From Sulfurihydrogenibium yellowstonense SS-5 (lineage in GTDB: Bacteria; Aquificota; Aquificia; Aquificales; Hydrogenothermaceae), in contig NZ_ABZS01000121.1 of NCBI RefSeq assembly GCF_000173615.1, positions 1-5,163 of the forward strand: a DNA stretch of 5,163 nt, given 5' to 3'. This document shows positions 1 through 5,163 of this stretch, in pieces. Numbering within the stretch: position 1 is the first letter of the stretch; each line of letters begins with the position of its first letter. The translations under genes were made by a program, and so were the position numbers. The notes under the pieces were generated by a model. It was not told where the DNA came from. It made no database searches and was given only the letters and a program-made list of their open reading frames with translations.

Positions 1-714
1 TATAAAGTTGGAGAGCTTAAACTTGCTTATGAAAATATGAGAAAAGCAGAGAGTTTAACAAATAACAAAAAAGATTTGATGTATATCTACAATTGGACTG
101 GATTGATTTTATCCAGTATGGGTTACTTAGATGATGCACTTTTGTATTACAGTAGAAGTTTAAGCTTAGCAAGGGATTTAGGTGATACATATATGCAGGC
201 TTCTGTATTAAACAACATTGCTGCGATATATTATAAAAAAGGAGAATTAGATAAAGCTTTAAGTTATTATAAAGAGTCTTTAAGTTTAGAAACAAATGAA
301 AAAGATAAAGCACCTACTTATAACAATATTGCTAATATATATGACAAAAAAGGTGATTATCGAAAGGCTGTTGAATATTTTCAAAAAGCTATTGAAATAG
401 TCGAGAAATACGGAGATTATCATGGTGCATCTATTGTTAAGTTAAACCTTGGAAATACATATAGAAAGATGAAAGGTTATGAAAACGCAGAGAAATACTT
501 ATCCGAAGGTCTTGAGGGTGTTAAAAAAGTAGGAGATAAATATTGGGAAGCTGCAGGTTACGAATATCTTGGATGGCTTTACAGAGACAAAGGAGATAAA
601 AAAACAGCAAGAGAATACTATACTCGTGCATATAATCTTTATAAATCTATTGGGGCAGAAGGAGATGCTCAAGGTGTTTTAAATGAAATGAAAGAATTAG
701 ATAAATCAAAATAA
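1..714 (+). CDS. TPR-repeat protein, 5' truncated
   Basis: The reading frame is open from the first base (it begins YKVGELKLAYEN), so the gene starts upstream of the window. The ATG at 37 lies inside a repeat helix and is probably not the start. The visible 237 residues are almost entirely tetratricopeptide repeats: about five full units of roughly 35-40 residues, plus a partial one at the left edge. Typical TPR signatures are LNNIAAIYYKKGELDKAL, YNNIANIYDKKGDYRKAV, LNLGNTYRKMKGYENAEKY and YLGWLYRDKGDKKTAREYY. Such arrays form helical scaffolds for protein-protein contacts. No catalytic motif, signal peptide or membrane segment is visible, although the missing N-terminus could carry one. The protein ends soon after the last repeat (ELDKSK, TAA), and a hairpin terminator follows. 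The partner and pathway cannot be inferred. The TPR assignment is firm; the specific function is unknown. Confidence 0.9.
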   Translation, partial: YKVGELKLAYENMRKAESLTNNKKDLMYIYNWTGLILSSMGYLDDALLYYSRSLSLARDLGDTYMQASVLNNIAAIYYKKGELDKALSYYKESLSLETNEKDKAPTYNNIANIYDKKGDYRKAVEYFQKAIEIVEKYGDYHGASIVKLNLGNTYRKMKGYENAEKYLSEGLEGVKKVGDKYWEAAGYEYLGWLYRDKGDKKTAREYYTRAYNLYKSIGAEGDAQGVLNEMKELDKSK

Positions 715-723
715 CCATTTCAT

Positions 724-751
724 CCCTGCCAGCTGGCGGGGGTTTATTCTT
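724..751 (+). terminator. Rho-independent terminator of the TPR gene
   Basis: A GC-rich hairpin starts 10 bases after the TPR gene's stop codon in an otherwise AT-rich region. CCCTGCC (724-730) pairs with GGCGGGG (735-741), including one T-G wobble, around an AGCT loop. A T-rich tract, TTTATTCTT, follows at 743-751. The core GCCAGCTGGC is a perfect 10-bp palindrome. The T tract lies on the plus-strand side only, so it should stop transcription from the TPR gene rather than from purD. Confidence 0.75.
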
Positions 752-801
752 GATTATACGCAAAAGCTTTTAAATCTATATTTTATATTTTAATATCACT
801 C

Positions 802-809
802 CTTTCTAT
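802..809. repeat. Left copy of candidate target-site duplication
   Basis: CTTTCTAT sits directly against the left end of the inverted-repeat element and recurs exactly at 968-975, three bases beyond the right inverted repeat. It is read as the duplication made on insertion. The sequence is pyrimidine-rich and short, so chance is possible, and the true length could be 6-8 bp. Confidence 0.5.
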
Positions 810-824
810 GAGGCTGTTCCAAAA
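810..824 (+). repeat. Left terminal inverted repeat
   Basis: GAGGCTGTTCCAAAA matches the reverse complement of 950-964 (GAGCCTGTTCCAAAA) at 14 of 15 positions; the only mismatch is at the fourth base. It lies directly after the left copy of the 8-bp direct repeat. Confidence 0.85.
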
Positions 825-834
825 AATCCACACT

Positions 835-863
835 GTCATTCTGAGCGAAGCGAAGAATCTCAT
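835..863 (+). repeat. Inner inverted repeat, left arm
   Basis: This arm starts GTCATTCTGAGCGAAGCGAA and ends AATCTCAT. Against the reverse complement of the right arm (894-926) it aligns along its whole length with only two 2-base indels and a few substitutions. One frame reads VILSEAKNL. From memory, this sequence family recurs as dispersed intergenic repeats in many unrelated bacterial genomes, often misannotated as small proteins with VILSEAKNL- or FFASLRM-like strings. Confidence 0.8.
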
Positions 864-893
864 ATTTTTCTTTTCAAGTCAAAAAATCAAAAG

Positions 894-926
894 ATGAGAT
901 CCTTCGGACTTCGTCCTCAGGATGAC
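894..926 (-). repeat. Inner inverted repeat, right arm
   Basis: The reverse complement starts GTCATCCTGAGGACGAAGTC and ends GGATCTCAT, pairing with 835-863. It is 4 bases longer than the left arm (two 2-base insertions). The two arms therefore look like diverged copies of one motif facing each other, separated by a 30-base AT-rich loop. Confidence 0.8.
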
Positions 927-940
927 GCGGAGAGGTAAGC

Positions 941-2236
941 TTACAAAAATTTTGGAACAGGCTCCTTCTTTCTATTTACTTCTCTAAATCCTATATCCTT
1001 TCTATAAAAAGCTCCTTCAAAATGAATCTTTTCTATAGCTGAGTAAACTTTTTCCCTTGCTTTAAAAATGTCTTCACCTGTTGCTGTTACAGTTAAAACT
1101 CTTCCACCGTTTGTTATTATCTTTCCATCTACCTCTTCAGTTCCGGCATGGAATACAACTACATCTGGGTCTTTTTCTGCCTCTTCTATTCCTGTAATTA
1201 CCTTTCCTTTTTCATAAGCATCAGGGTAACCCTTAGATGCCATTACAACGCCAATAGCATAGTCAGGATTCCATTTTGGTTTTACATTTTCAATATTTCC
1301 TTCAAGAATTTCTAAAATATGCTCAACTAAATCTGATTGTAATCTTCTCATTATTGGCTGAGTCTCCGGGTCTCCCATTCTAACGTTAAACTCTAAAACA
1401 TTTATGCCTTTTGGTCCTATCATAAGACCGGCATACAAAAAGCCACACATGCTTCTTCCTTCATTAATCATTGCTTTAAGGGTTGGGTACATTATCCTCT
1501 CTTGAATCTCTTTTTCCATTTCTGGAGTTATAAGACTGCATGGAGAGTATGCACCCATGCCGCCGGTATTTGGTCCTTCGTCGTTATCATAAGCTCTTTT
1601 ATGGTCTTGAGATGTTGGCATTGGAGCAAGTTTATCATCTTTGACAAAGCATATATAAGATGCTTCTTCTCCTTCTAAAAATTCTTCAATTACAACTCTT
1701 TTACTTGCTGGTCCAAACTTTCCGGCGAACATATCTTTTACTGCCTGGATAGCCTCTTCTTCTGTTTTTGCTACAACTACACCTTTACCTGCAGCAAGTC
1801 CATCGGCTTTTATAACTATTGGTGCCCCCACTTCTTTTATAAACTTTATAGCATCTTCTTCTTTTTCAAAGCTTTCAAACTTTGCCGTGGGAATGCCGTA
1901 CTTTTTCATTAAATTTTTAGCAAAAACTTTACTTGCCTCTAAAATCGCAGCTGATTTTTGATGTCCGAATATTTTTAATCCTTCTTCATTAAATCTATCA
2001 ACAATGCCCTCGGATAATGGTTGCTCGGGTCCTACTACTGTCAAATCTATCTTGTTTTCTTTTGCAAATCTAACGAGATTGTATATATCCGTTGGAGATA
2101 TATTTACTCTTTTTGCTATTTTGCCTATACCGGCGTTTCCGCTTGCACAGTATACTTCTTTTACAAGACTACTTTGTTTAATCTTCCAAACTAAGGCATG
2201 TTCTCTTCCACCATTTCCTACAACCAATACTTTCAT
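941..2236 (-). CDS. purD: Phosphoribosylamine-glycine ligase (GARS)
   Basis: PurD joins glycine to 5-phosphoribosylamine using ATP, giving glycinamide ribonucleotide, the second step of cytosolic de novo purine synthesis. The 431-residue protein shows the family layout. The N-terminal domain starts VLVVGNGGREHAL (3-15), followed by VVGPEQPLSEGIVD (67-80). The ATP-grasp domain has IKADGLAAGKGVVVA (142-156) and EEFLEGEEAS (184-193). Next come TSQDHKRAYDNDEGPNTGGMGAYSP (key positions Q210, D211, G221-G228) and the metal-binding NVRMGDPETQ (284-293). The C-terminal domain ends YRKDIGFREVNRK (411-423). The start ATG overlaps the lysA stop (ATGA) and has a GAGGAAG Shine-Dalgarno 4 bases upstream. 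Oddly, the last eight residues (KEPVPKFL) and the stop codon are encoded by the adjacent repeat element. The conserved domains are intact, so the enzyme is expected to work. Confidence 0.97.
   Translation of the reverse strand: MKVLVVGNGGREHALVWKIKQSSLVKEVYCASGNAGIGKIAKRVNISPTDIYNLVRFAKENKIDLTVVGPEQPLSEGIVDRFNEEGLKIFGHQKSAAILEASKVFAKNLMKKYGIPTAKFESFEKEEDAIKFIKEVGAPIVIKADGLAAGKGVVVAKTEEEAIQAVKDMFAGKFGPASKRVVIEEFLEGEEASYICFVKDDKLAPMPTSQDHKRAYDNDEGPNTGGMGAYSPCSLITPEMEKEIQERIMYPTLKAMINEGRSMCGFLYAGLMIGPKGINVLEFNVRMGDPETQPIMRRLQSDLVEHILEILEGNIENVKPKWNPDYAIGVVMASKGYPDAYEKGKVITGIEEAEKDPDVVVFHAGTEEVDGKIITNGGRVLTVTATGEDIFKAREKVYSAIEKIHFEGAFYRKDIGFREVNRKKEPVPKFL
950..964 (-). repeat. Right terminal inverted repeat, inside purD
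   Basis: This is the partner of 810-824. On the purD strand it is read in frame as GAG CCT GTT CCA AAA, encoding EPVPK near the PurD C-terminus. Three further bases (965-967) separate it from the right copy of the direct repeat. Confidence 0.85.
968..975. repeat. Right copy of candidate target-site duplication
   Basis: This is an exact copy of CTTTCTAT at 802-809, here within purD codons for N-R-K (residues 421-423). Joining this site directly to the sequence left of 802 gives AAG GAG TGA, a plausible ancestral end for purD. Confidence 0.5.
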
Positions 2237-3492
2237 AACACTTCCTCTTCATATTTTGATATATGTTTATAGTCTTCTCTTTCTTTTATTACTTTAAAGT
2301 TAGGACCATCAACCAATACTTCTAACGCTATTGGTCTTACGTTGTAGTTTGATGACATGCTGCTACCATAAGCTCCGGCAGTCATTATGGCTAATAAATC
2401 TCCTCTCTCTACTTTTCCAATTTTTCTATCAAGAGCTAAAAAATCTCCTGTCTCGCAAATTGGACCCACTATATCAGCTATCATCTCTTCGTCTTTTTCC
2501 TGAACGTTTAAAACATGGTGGTAAGCATTATACATAGCAGGTCTTACAAGGTCATTCATTCCAGAATCAACAATAACGAAATGTTTTTCTTGTTTATCTT
2601 TTAAAAAGATTACTTTCGTGATTAATGCTCCGGCTTCAGCAATCAAAGACCTTCCCGGCTCTATTATTAACTTTAATCCGGTTTGTTTCACTACAGGAAT
2701 TATTGCGTCTGCTAAATCTTTTGGAGTGGGTGGGTTATCGTCCGGATGATACTTAACTCCAAGACCACCGCCCATATCTATAAATTTTAATTCGATTCCC
2801 TCTTTTTTTAGTTTAAACACAAGGTCTACGACTTTTTCAGCAGCTTCTCTAAATACAGAAACGTCCATTATCTGAGAGCCTATATGACAATGAACGCCTA
2901 CCACATTTAAATTTTCAAGCTTCACAGCCTTTTTGTAAGCATCTAATGCTTGGTCTATATCTATTCCAAATTTGCTTTTCTTTAATCCTGTTGAAATGTA
3001 AGGATGGGTTTTTGGGTCTACATTAGGATTAACTCTTATAGACACATTGGCTTTTTTTTCTTGTTTGCTTGCGATTTCATTGATGACGTCAAGCTCCATG
3101 AAGCTTTCAACGTTAAAAGAAAGAATGTTTTCACTTATAGCATAACTAATTTCAAAGTCCGTTTTCCCAACCCCGGCATAAACTATCTTGTTTGAAGAAA
3201 ATCCAGCTTTTTTTGCCTTATAAAGCTCTCCGCCGGATACAATGTCAGCACCAAGACCATTTTCTTCAAAAATTTTCAGTAGACTAAGATTAGAATTTGC
3301 TTTTAAAGCATAGCAGATTAATGTATCATAATCTTTAAACGCTTCTTTATACTGGTTAATTTTATCTAAAATTGCTTTTTTACTGTAAACAAAAAATGGA
3401 GTGCCAACCTTTGATGCTAAATTTAATATGCTAACCTCTTCACAGTAAAGTTTTTTTTCTATGTATCCGAAGTAATTATATACCTGATGCAT
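2233..3492 (-). CDS. lysA: Diaminopimelate decarboxylase
   Basis: LysA is a PLP enzyme that decarboxylates meso-diaminopimelate to L-lysine, the last step of the DAP pathway. From the chosen start it has 419 residues, the usual family length. The PLP lysine is K64 in CYALKANSN (60-68). Other fold-III marks are HCHIGSQ (201-207), the phosphate-binding GGGLG (241-245), EPGRSLIAEAG (278-288), the catalytic-cysteine motif CETGD (346-350) and GAYGSSMSSNYN (373-384). The frame stays open for 27 more codons upstream to an ATG at 3573. That stretch is a hydrophobic, non-conserved translation of the promoter region and reaches to within 3 bp of minC. I therefore prefer the ATG at 3492, which has GGAGG upstream, although 13 bases away, a rather long spacing. 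It is co-transcribed with purD through a 4-base overlap and diverges from minC. The function is firm; the start is likely. Confidence 0.95.
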   Translation of the reverse strand: MHQVYNYFGYIEKKLYCEEVSILNLASKVGTPFFVYSKKAILDKINQYKEAFKDYDTLICYALKANSNLSLLKIFEENGLGADIVSGGELYKAKKAGFSSNKIVYAGVGKTDFEISYAISENILSFNVESFMELDVINEIASKQEKKANVSIRVNPNVDPKTHPYISTGLKKSKFGIDIDQALDAYKKAVKLENLNVVGVHCHIGSQIMDVSVFREAAEKVVDLVFKLKKEGIELKFIDMGGGLGVKYHPDDNPPTPKDLADAIIPVVKQTGLKLIIEPGRSLIAEAGALITKVIFLKDKQEKHFVIVDSGMNDLVRPAMYNAYHHVLNVQEKDEEMIADIVGPICETGDFLALDRKIGKVERGDLLAIMTAGAYGSSMSSNYNVRPIALEVLVDGPNFKVIKEREDYKHISKYEEEVL

Positions 3493-3575
3493 TAATAAAG
3501 TTTTGCCTCCAAATAAAAATTGCAGTAGAATAGATAAGCATAATTTTATAAATTTTTCAAGAAGGATAAGCATAT
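3493..3575. promoter_or_regulatory. Divergent lysA / minC intergenic region
   Basis: These 83 bases must hold the promoters for both the lysA-purD unit (leftward) and the min operon (rightward), unless either promoter lies inside the opposing gene. The sequence is very AT-rich. I could pick out a reasonable sigma-70-type promoter only for minC. For lysA, a TTGAAA (minus strand, 3560-3555) exists, but no good -10 lies at the right distance. No clear operator or riboswitch is visible. Confidence 0.5.
3503..3531 (+). promoter_or_regulatory. Candidate promoter for minCDE
   Basis: TTGCCT (3503-3508; 4 of 6 match to TTGACA) and TAGAAT (3526-3531; 5 of 6 match to TATAAT) are separated by exactly 17 bases. 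Transcription would start near 3538, leaving a leader of about 38 bases. The minC Shine-Dalgarno AAGGA (3562-3566) lies 9 bases before the ATG. This is based on pattern only. AT-rich DNA gives many near matches. Confidence 0.4.
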
Positions 3576-4175
3576 ATGGGCGTAGAAATAAAAGGGTTGA
3601 CTGTACCAGCTTTGCTTATTAAATTAGACCCAAGTAAAAGCTTGCAGGAAAATATTGATGAACTTAAACAAAAACTTTCTTCTGCTTTCTTTAAAGGGTC
3701 TTATGCTGTTGTTGATTATAACGGGTTAGAACTAAACGAAGAATCAAAAGCTGAGATAGAAAAGGTTTTGAAAGATTTTAATGCATCAGTTTTAGGATTT
3801 CAAAATACAAAGAATAATAAAGATAGCTTAAAAGGTGTTGCTCAAAAAAAATCTCTAAAAATTATAAATAAAACACTAAGAAGTGGTCAAAAAGTAGAGT
3901 ATGATGGAGATGTTCTAATCCTTGGTGATGTTAACCCTGATGCTTATGTAGTTTCTTCCGGAAGCGTCATCGTCATGGGTAATTTAAGAGGCGTGGTACA
4001 TGCCGGAGCTAACGGAGATGAAACAGCCATAATTATGGCATTAAAACTTAGACCCCAACAAATAAGAATCTCTAATTATATTGCAAGGTCTCCTGATGAT
4101 GAAACCAAAGAGTCTAATTCTCCAGAAATTGCATATATTGAAAATAATGCAATAGTTATAGATAAAATTAAGTAA
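3576..4175 (+). CDS. minC: Septum site-determining protein MinC
   Basis: MinC inhibits FtsZ assembly away from mid-cell. It is recruited to the membrane by MinD, whose gene follows 13 bp downstream. The 199-residue protein has the two-domain build: an N-terminal alpha/beta domain (about 1-95, the FtsZ-inhibiting half) and, after a short linker, the C-terminal beta-helix domain (about 100-199). The C-terminal domain carries the family signatures RSGQ (102-105), GDVLILGDVNPDA (111-123), SGSVIVMGNLRGVVHAGANGD (key residues G128, G135, R138, G139, H142, G144, G147) and a final IARSPDD segment. This domain dimerises and binds MinD. It is somewhat shorter than the E. coli protein, mostly in the N-terminal half and linker. 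The start ATG has AAGGA 9 bases upstream. It is first in the min operon. The identification is supported both by motifs and by the neighbouring minD and minE. Confidence 0.95.
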   Translation: MGVEIKGLTVPALLIKLDPSKSLQENIDELKQKLSSAFFKGSYAVVDYNGLELNEESKAEIEKVLKDFNASVLGFQNTKNNKDSLKGVAQKKSLKIINKTLRSGQKVEYDGDVLILGDVNPDAYVVSSGSVIVMGNLRGVVHAGANGDETAIIMALKLRPQQIRISNYIARSPDDETKESNSPEIAYIENNAIVIDKIK

Positions 4176-4188
4176 AAGAGGTGTAAAA

Positions 4189-4971
4189 ATGGCAAGAGTT
4201 ATAGTTGTAACTTCTGGAAAAGGTGGAGTAGGGAAGACTACTCTCACAGCCAATATATCCACTGCTTTGGCAATGATGGGAAAAAAAGTTTTAGCAATAG
4301 ATGCAGACATAGGCCTTAGAAATTTAGACATGATTCTTGGTCTTGAAAATAGAATAGTCTATGATATTGTTGATGTTGTTGAAGGAAGGGTTCCTCCGGA
4401 AAAAGCTTTTGTAAGAGATAAAAGAGGGCTATCTCTGTATCTACTGCCAGCGGCGCAGACAAAAGATAAAGATGCTGTAAAACCAGGTCAAATGGTAGAT
4501 ATCGTAGAAAAAGTCAAAGATAATTTTGATTATATATTCATAGACTCTCCTGCCGGAATTGAAGGTGGATTTAAAACCGCTGCCGCTCCTGCTGAAGAAG
4601 CTATCATAGTAGTAAATCCAGAAGTATCATCTGTAAGAGATGCTGACAGAATAATTGGATTGCTTGAATCTATGGATAAAGGAAATTTAAGATTGGTTAT
4701 AAACAGAATTAGATTGTATCAGGTTAAGAAAGGCGAGATGCTGTCAGTTGAAGATATAGAAGAAATCTTACAAATACCAAAAATCGGTATCGTGCCGGAC
4801 GAAGAAAAATTAGTAGATTTTACTAACAGGGGAGAACCGATTGTTTTACATAAAGAACTTCCTGCAGCAAAAGCAATCATGAACATAGCAAGAAGATTAG
4901 AAGGTGAAGAAGTCCCATTTACAGAGCTTGAAGAGAAGAAAGGATTTCTCGCTAAGCTTTTTGGAAGATAG
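4189..4971 (+). CDS. minD: Septum site-determining ATPase MinD
   Basis: MinD is a ParA/MinD-type ATPase that binds the membrane as an ATP dimer, recruits MinC, and is released when MinE stimulates hydrolysis. The 260-residue protein begins with the deviant Walker A motif SGKGGVGKTT (9-18), with signature Lys11 and P-loop Lys16. It continues with AIDADIGLRNLD (36-47; Asp38 and Asp40) and Walker B YIFIDSPAGIE (115-125; Asp119), then VINRIR (170-175). The C-terminal GFLAKLFGR (252-260) is the short amphipathic membrane-targeting helix, so no gene truncation is present. It follows minC by 13 bp with AGAGGTG 5 bases before the ATG, and precedes minE by 15 bp. The MTS, the full set of motifs and the neighbours exclude FlhG or a chromosome-partitioning ParA. 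Confidence 0.98.
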   Translation: MARVIVVTSGKGGVGKTTLTANISTALAMMGKKVLAIDADIGLRNLDMILGLENRIVYDIVDVVEGRVPPEKAFVRDKRGLSLYLLPAAQTKDKDAVKPGQMVDIVEKVKDNFDYIFIDSPAGIEGGFKTAAAPAEEAIIVVNPEVSSVRDADRIIGLLESMDKGNLRLVINRIRLYQVKKGEMLSVEDIEEILQIPKIGIVPDEEKLVDFTNRGEPIVLHKELPAAKAIMNIARRLEGEEVPFTELEEKKGFLAKLFGR

Positions 4972-4986
4972 AAAGAGGAGGGAAAA

Positions 4987-5163
4987 ATGTCAATTTTTAG
5001 TTTTTTTAAAAGACAATCATCAGCAAATAAAGCTAAAGAAAGACTGATGATGGTTTTATCATATGAAAGAAAGGGATTACCGCCAAATTTTGCTGATATA
5101 TTAAAAAATGACCTTATAACAGTTTTTTCAAAATATCCACAATTTGATTCCCATAACATAGAA
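4987..5163 (+). CDS. minE: Cell division topological specificity factor MinE, 3' truncated
   Basis: MinE stimulates the MinD ATPase and so confines the division inhibitor to the cell poles. The first 59 codons are present; the window ends before the stop. MSIFSFFKRQ (1-10) fits the N-terminal membrane-binding amphipathic segment. AKERLMMVLSYERKG (16-30) matches the MinD-contact helix/strand of the family, comparable to the AKERL..IVAHER segment of E. coli MinE. LPPNFADILKNDLITVFSKY (31-50) leads into the dimerisation domain. Given the usual length of about 80-90 residues, some 25-30 codons lie beyond the edge. A strong GGAGGG Shine-Dalgarno (4977-4982) lies 4 bases before the ATG. It is the third gene of the min operon. 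Confidence 0.95.
   Translation, partial: MSIFSFFKRQSSANKAKERLMMVLSYERKGLPPNFADILKNDLITVFSKYPQFDSHNIE

Larger units (their letters stand above)
810..967. mobile_element. MITE-like non-coding element with nested inverted repeats
   Basis: This 158-bp element encodes no transposase. Its outer ends are 15-bp inverted repeats (810-824 and 950-964, 14 of 15 matching; one end reads GAGGCTGTTCCAAAA). Inside is a second, longer inverted repeat (835-863 and 894-926) separated by an AT-rich loop that can itself partly pair, so the whole element could fold into one long imperfect hairpin. An exact 8-bp direct repeat flanks it. This architecture is that of a miniature inverted-repeat transposable element mobilised in trans. 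The outer ends resemble insertion-sequence termini in general style, but I cannot assign a family. The right end overlaps the 3' end of purD and supplies its final codons. On the purD strand the inner hairpin is followed by a T6 run (826-821), so it may also help terminate purD transcription; that is inference. Confidence 0.75.

Noticed and set aside
37..39. ATG at 37 as the start of the TPR gene
   Set aside because: The frame is open to base 1 and the upstream codons continue the same TPR helix pattern, so the gene is cut by the window edge.
762..771. AAAAGCTTTT palindrome between the TPR gene and purD
   Set aside because: A 10-bp AT-rich palindrome is expected by chance in such DNA and has no GC stem or T tract to act as a terminator.
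810..937. Possible small protein running through the repeat element on the plus strand
   Set aside because: A frame is open across the element, but the sequence is an inverted repeat; peptides of the VILSEAKNL type are typical spurious translations of such repeats.
2004..2537. Plus-strand open frames opposite purD and lysA
   Set aside because: They are shadows of conserved coding sequence on the other strand with no domain or ribosome-binding signal.
3493..3573. N-terminal extension of LysA from the ATG at 3573, resembling a signal peptide or membrane segment
   Set aside because: It is the translation of AT-rich promoter DNA, absent from the usual LysA N-terminus, and LysA is cytosolic. The ATG at 3492 gives the normal family length.
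4041..4331. Antisense open frame across the minC-minD junction
   Set aside because: It lies opposite two certain genes, has no recognisable domain and no convincing start context.
4719..5159. Antisense open frame of 146 codons opposite minD and minE
   Set aside because: A Ser/Phe-rich shadow of the coding strand over two well-identified genes; no family resemblance.
1..5163. CRISPR array, tRNA/rRNA genes, riboswitches or a new defence system
   Set aside because: No regularly spaced repeats, cloverleaf, rRNA-like or aptamer-like segment was recognised; nearly all of the window is explained by known housekeeping genes.

Overview
The window is a compact, AT-rich bacterial chromosome segment carrying housekeeping genes. 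The low GC, heavy AGA/AAA/ATA codon use, Lys/Glu/Ile-rich proteins and short intergenic gaps fit a low-GC thermophile. My best guess is the Aquificota, Hydrogenothermaceae type (Sulfurihydrogenibium-like). That guess rests on general resemblance and was not tested.

Layout from left to right: (1) the 3' part of a tetratricopeptide-repeat (TPR) protein gene, plus strand, cut by the window edge and closed by a hairpin terminator. (2) A short convergent intergenic region with a 158-bp MITE-like element made of nested inverted repeats and apparently flanked by an 8-bp target duplication. (3) purD, minus strand, whose last codons and stop lie inside that element. (4) lysA, minus strand, just upstream of purD and overlapping it by ATGA, so the two form a lysA-purD transcription unit. 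(5) A divergent intergenic region of about 83 bp with a plausible promoter. (6) minC-minD-minE, plus strand, tightly spaced and each with its own Shine-Dalgarno sequence. minE runs off the right edge.

The minCDE genes together encode the division-site selection system: the MinC inhibitor of FtsZ, the MinD membrane ATPase and the MinE topological regulator. lysA makes lysine from meso-diaminopimelate, and purD carries out the second step of de novo purine synthesis. The lysA-purD pairing looks like simple co-expression of biosynthetic genes.

The most interesting feature is the small repeat element at the 3' end of purD. Removing the element and one copy of the flanking direct repeat in silico restores a purD that ends one residue after Lys423 at a TGA. 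In the present sequence the element's inverted repeat instead supplies a new C-terminal tail (KEPVPKFL) and a new TAA stop. I see no sign of a defence system, CRISPR array, RNA gene or other new multigene system.
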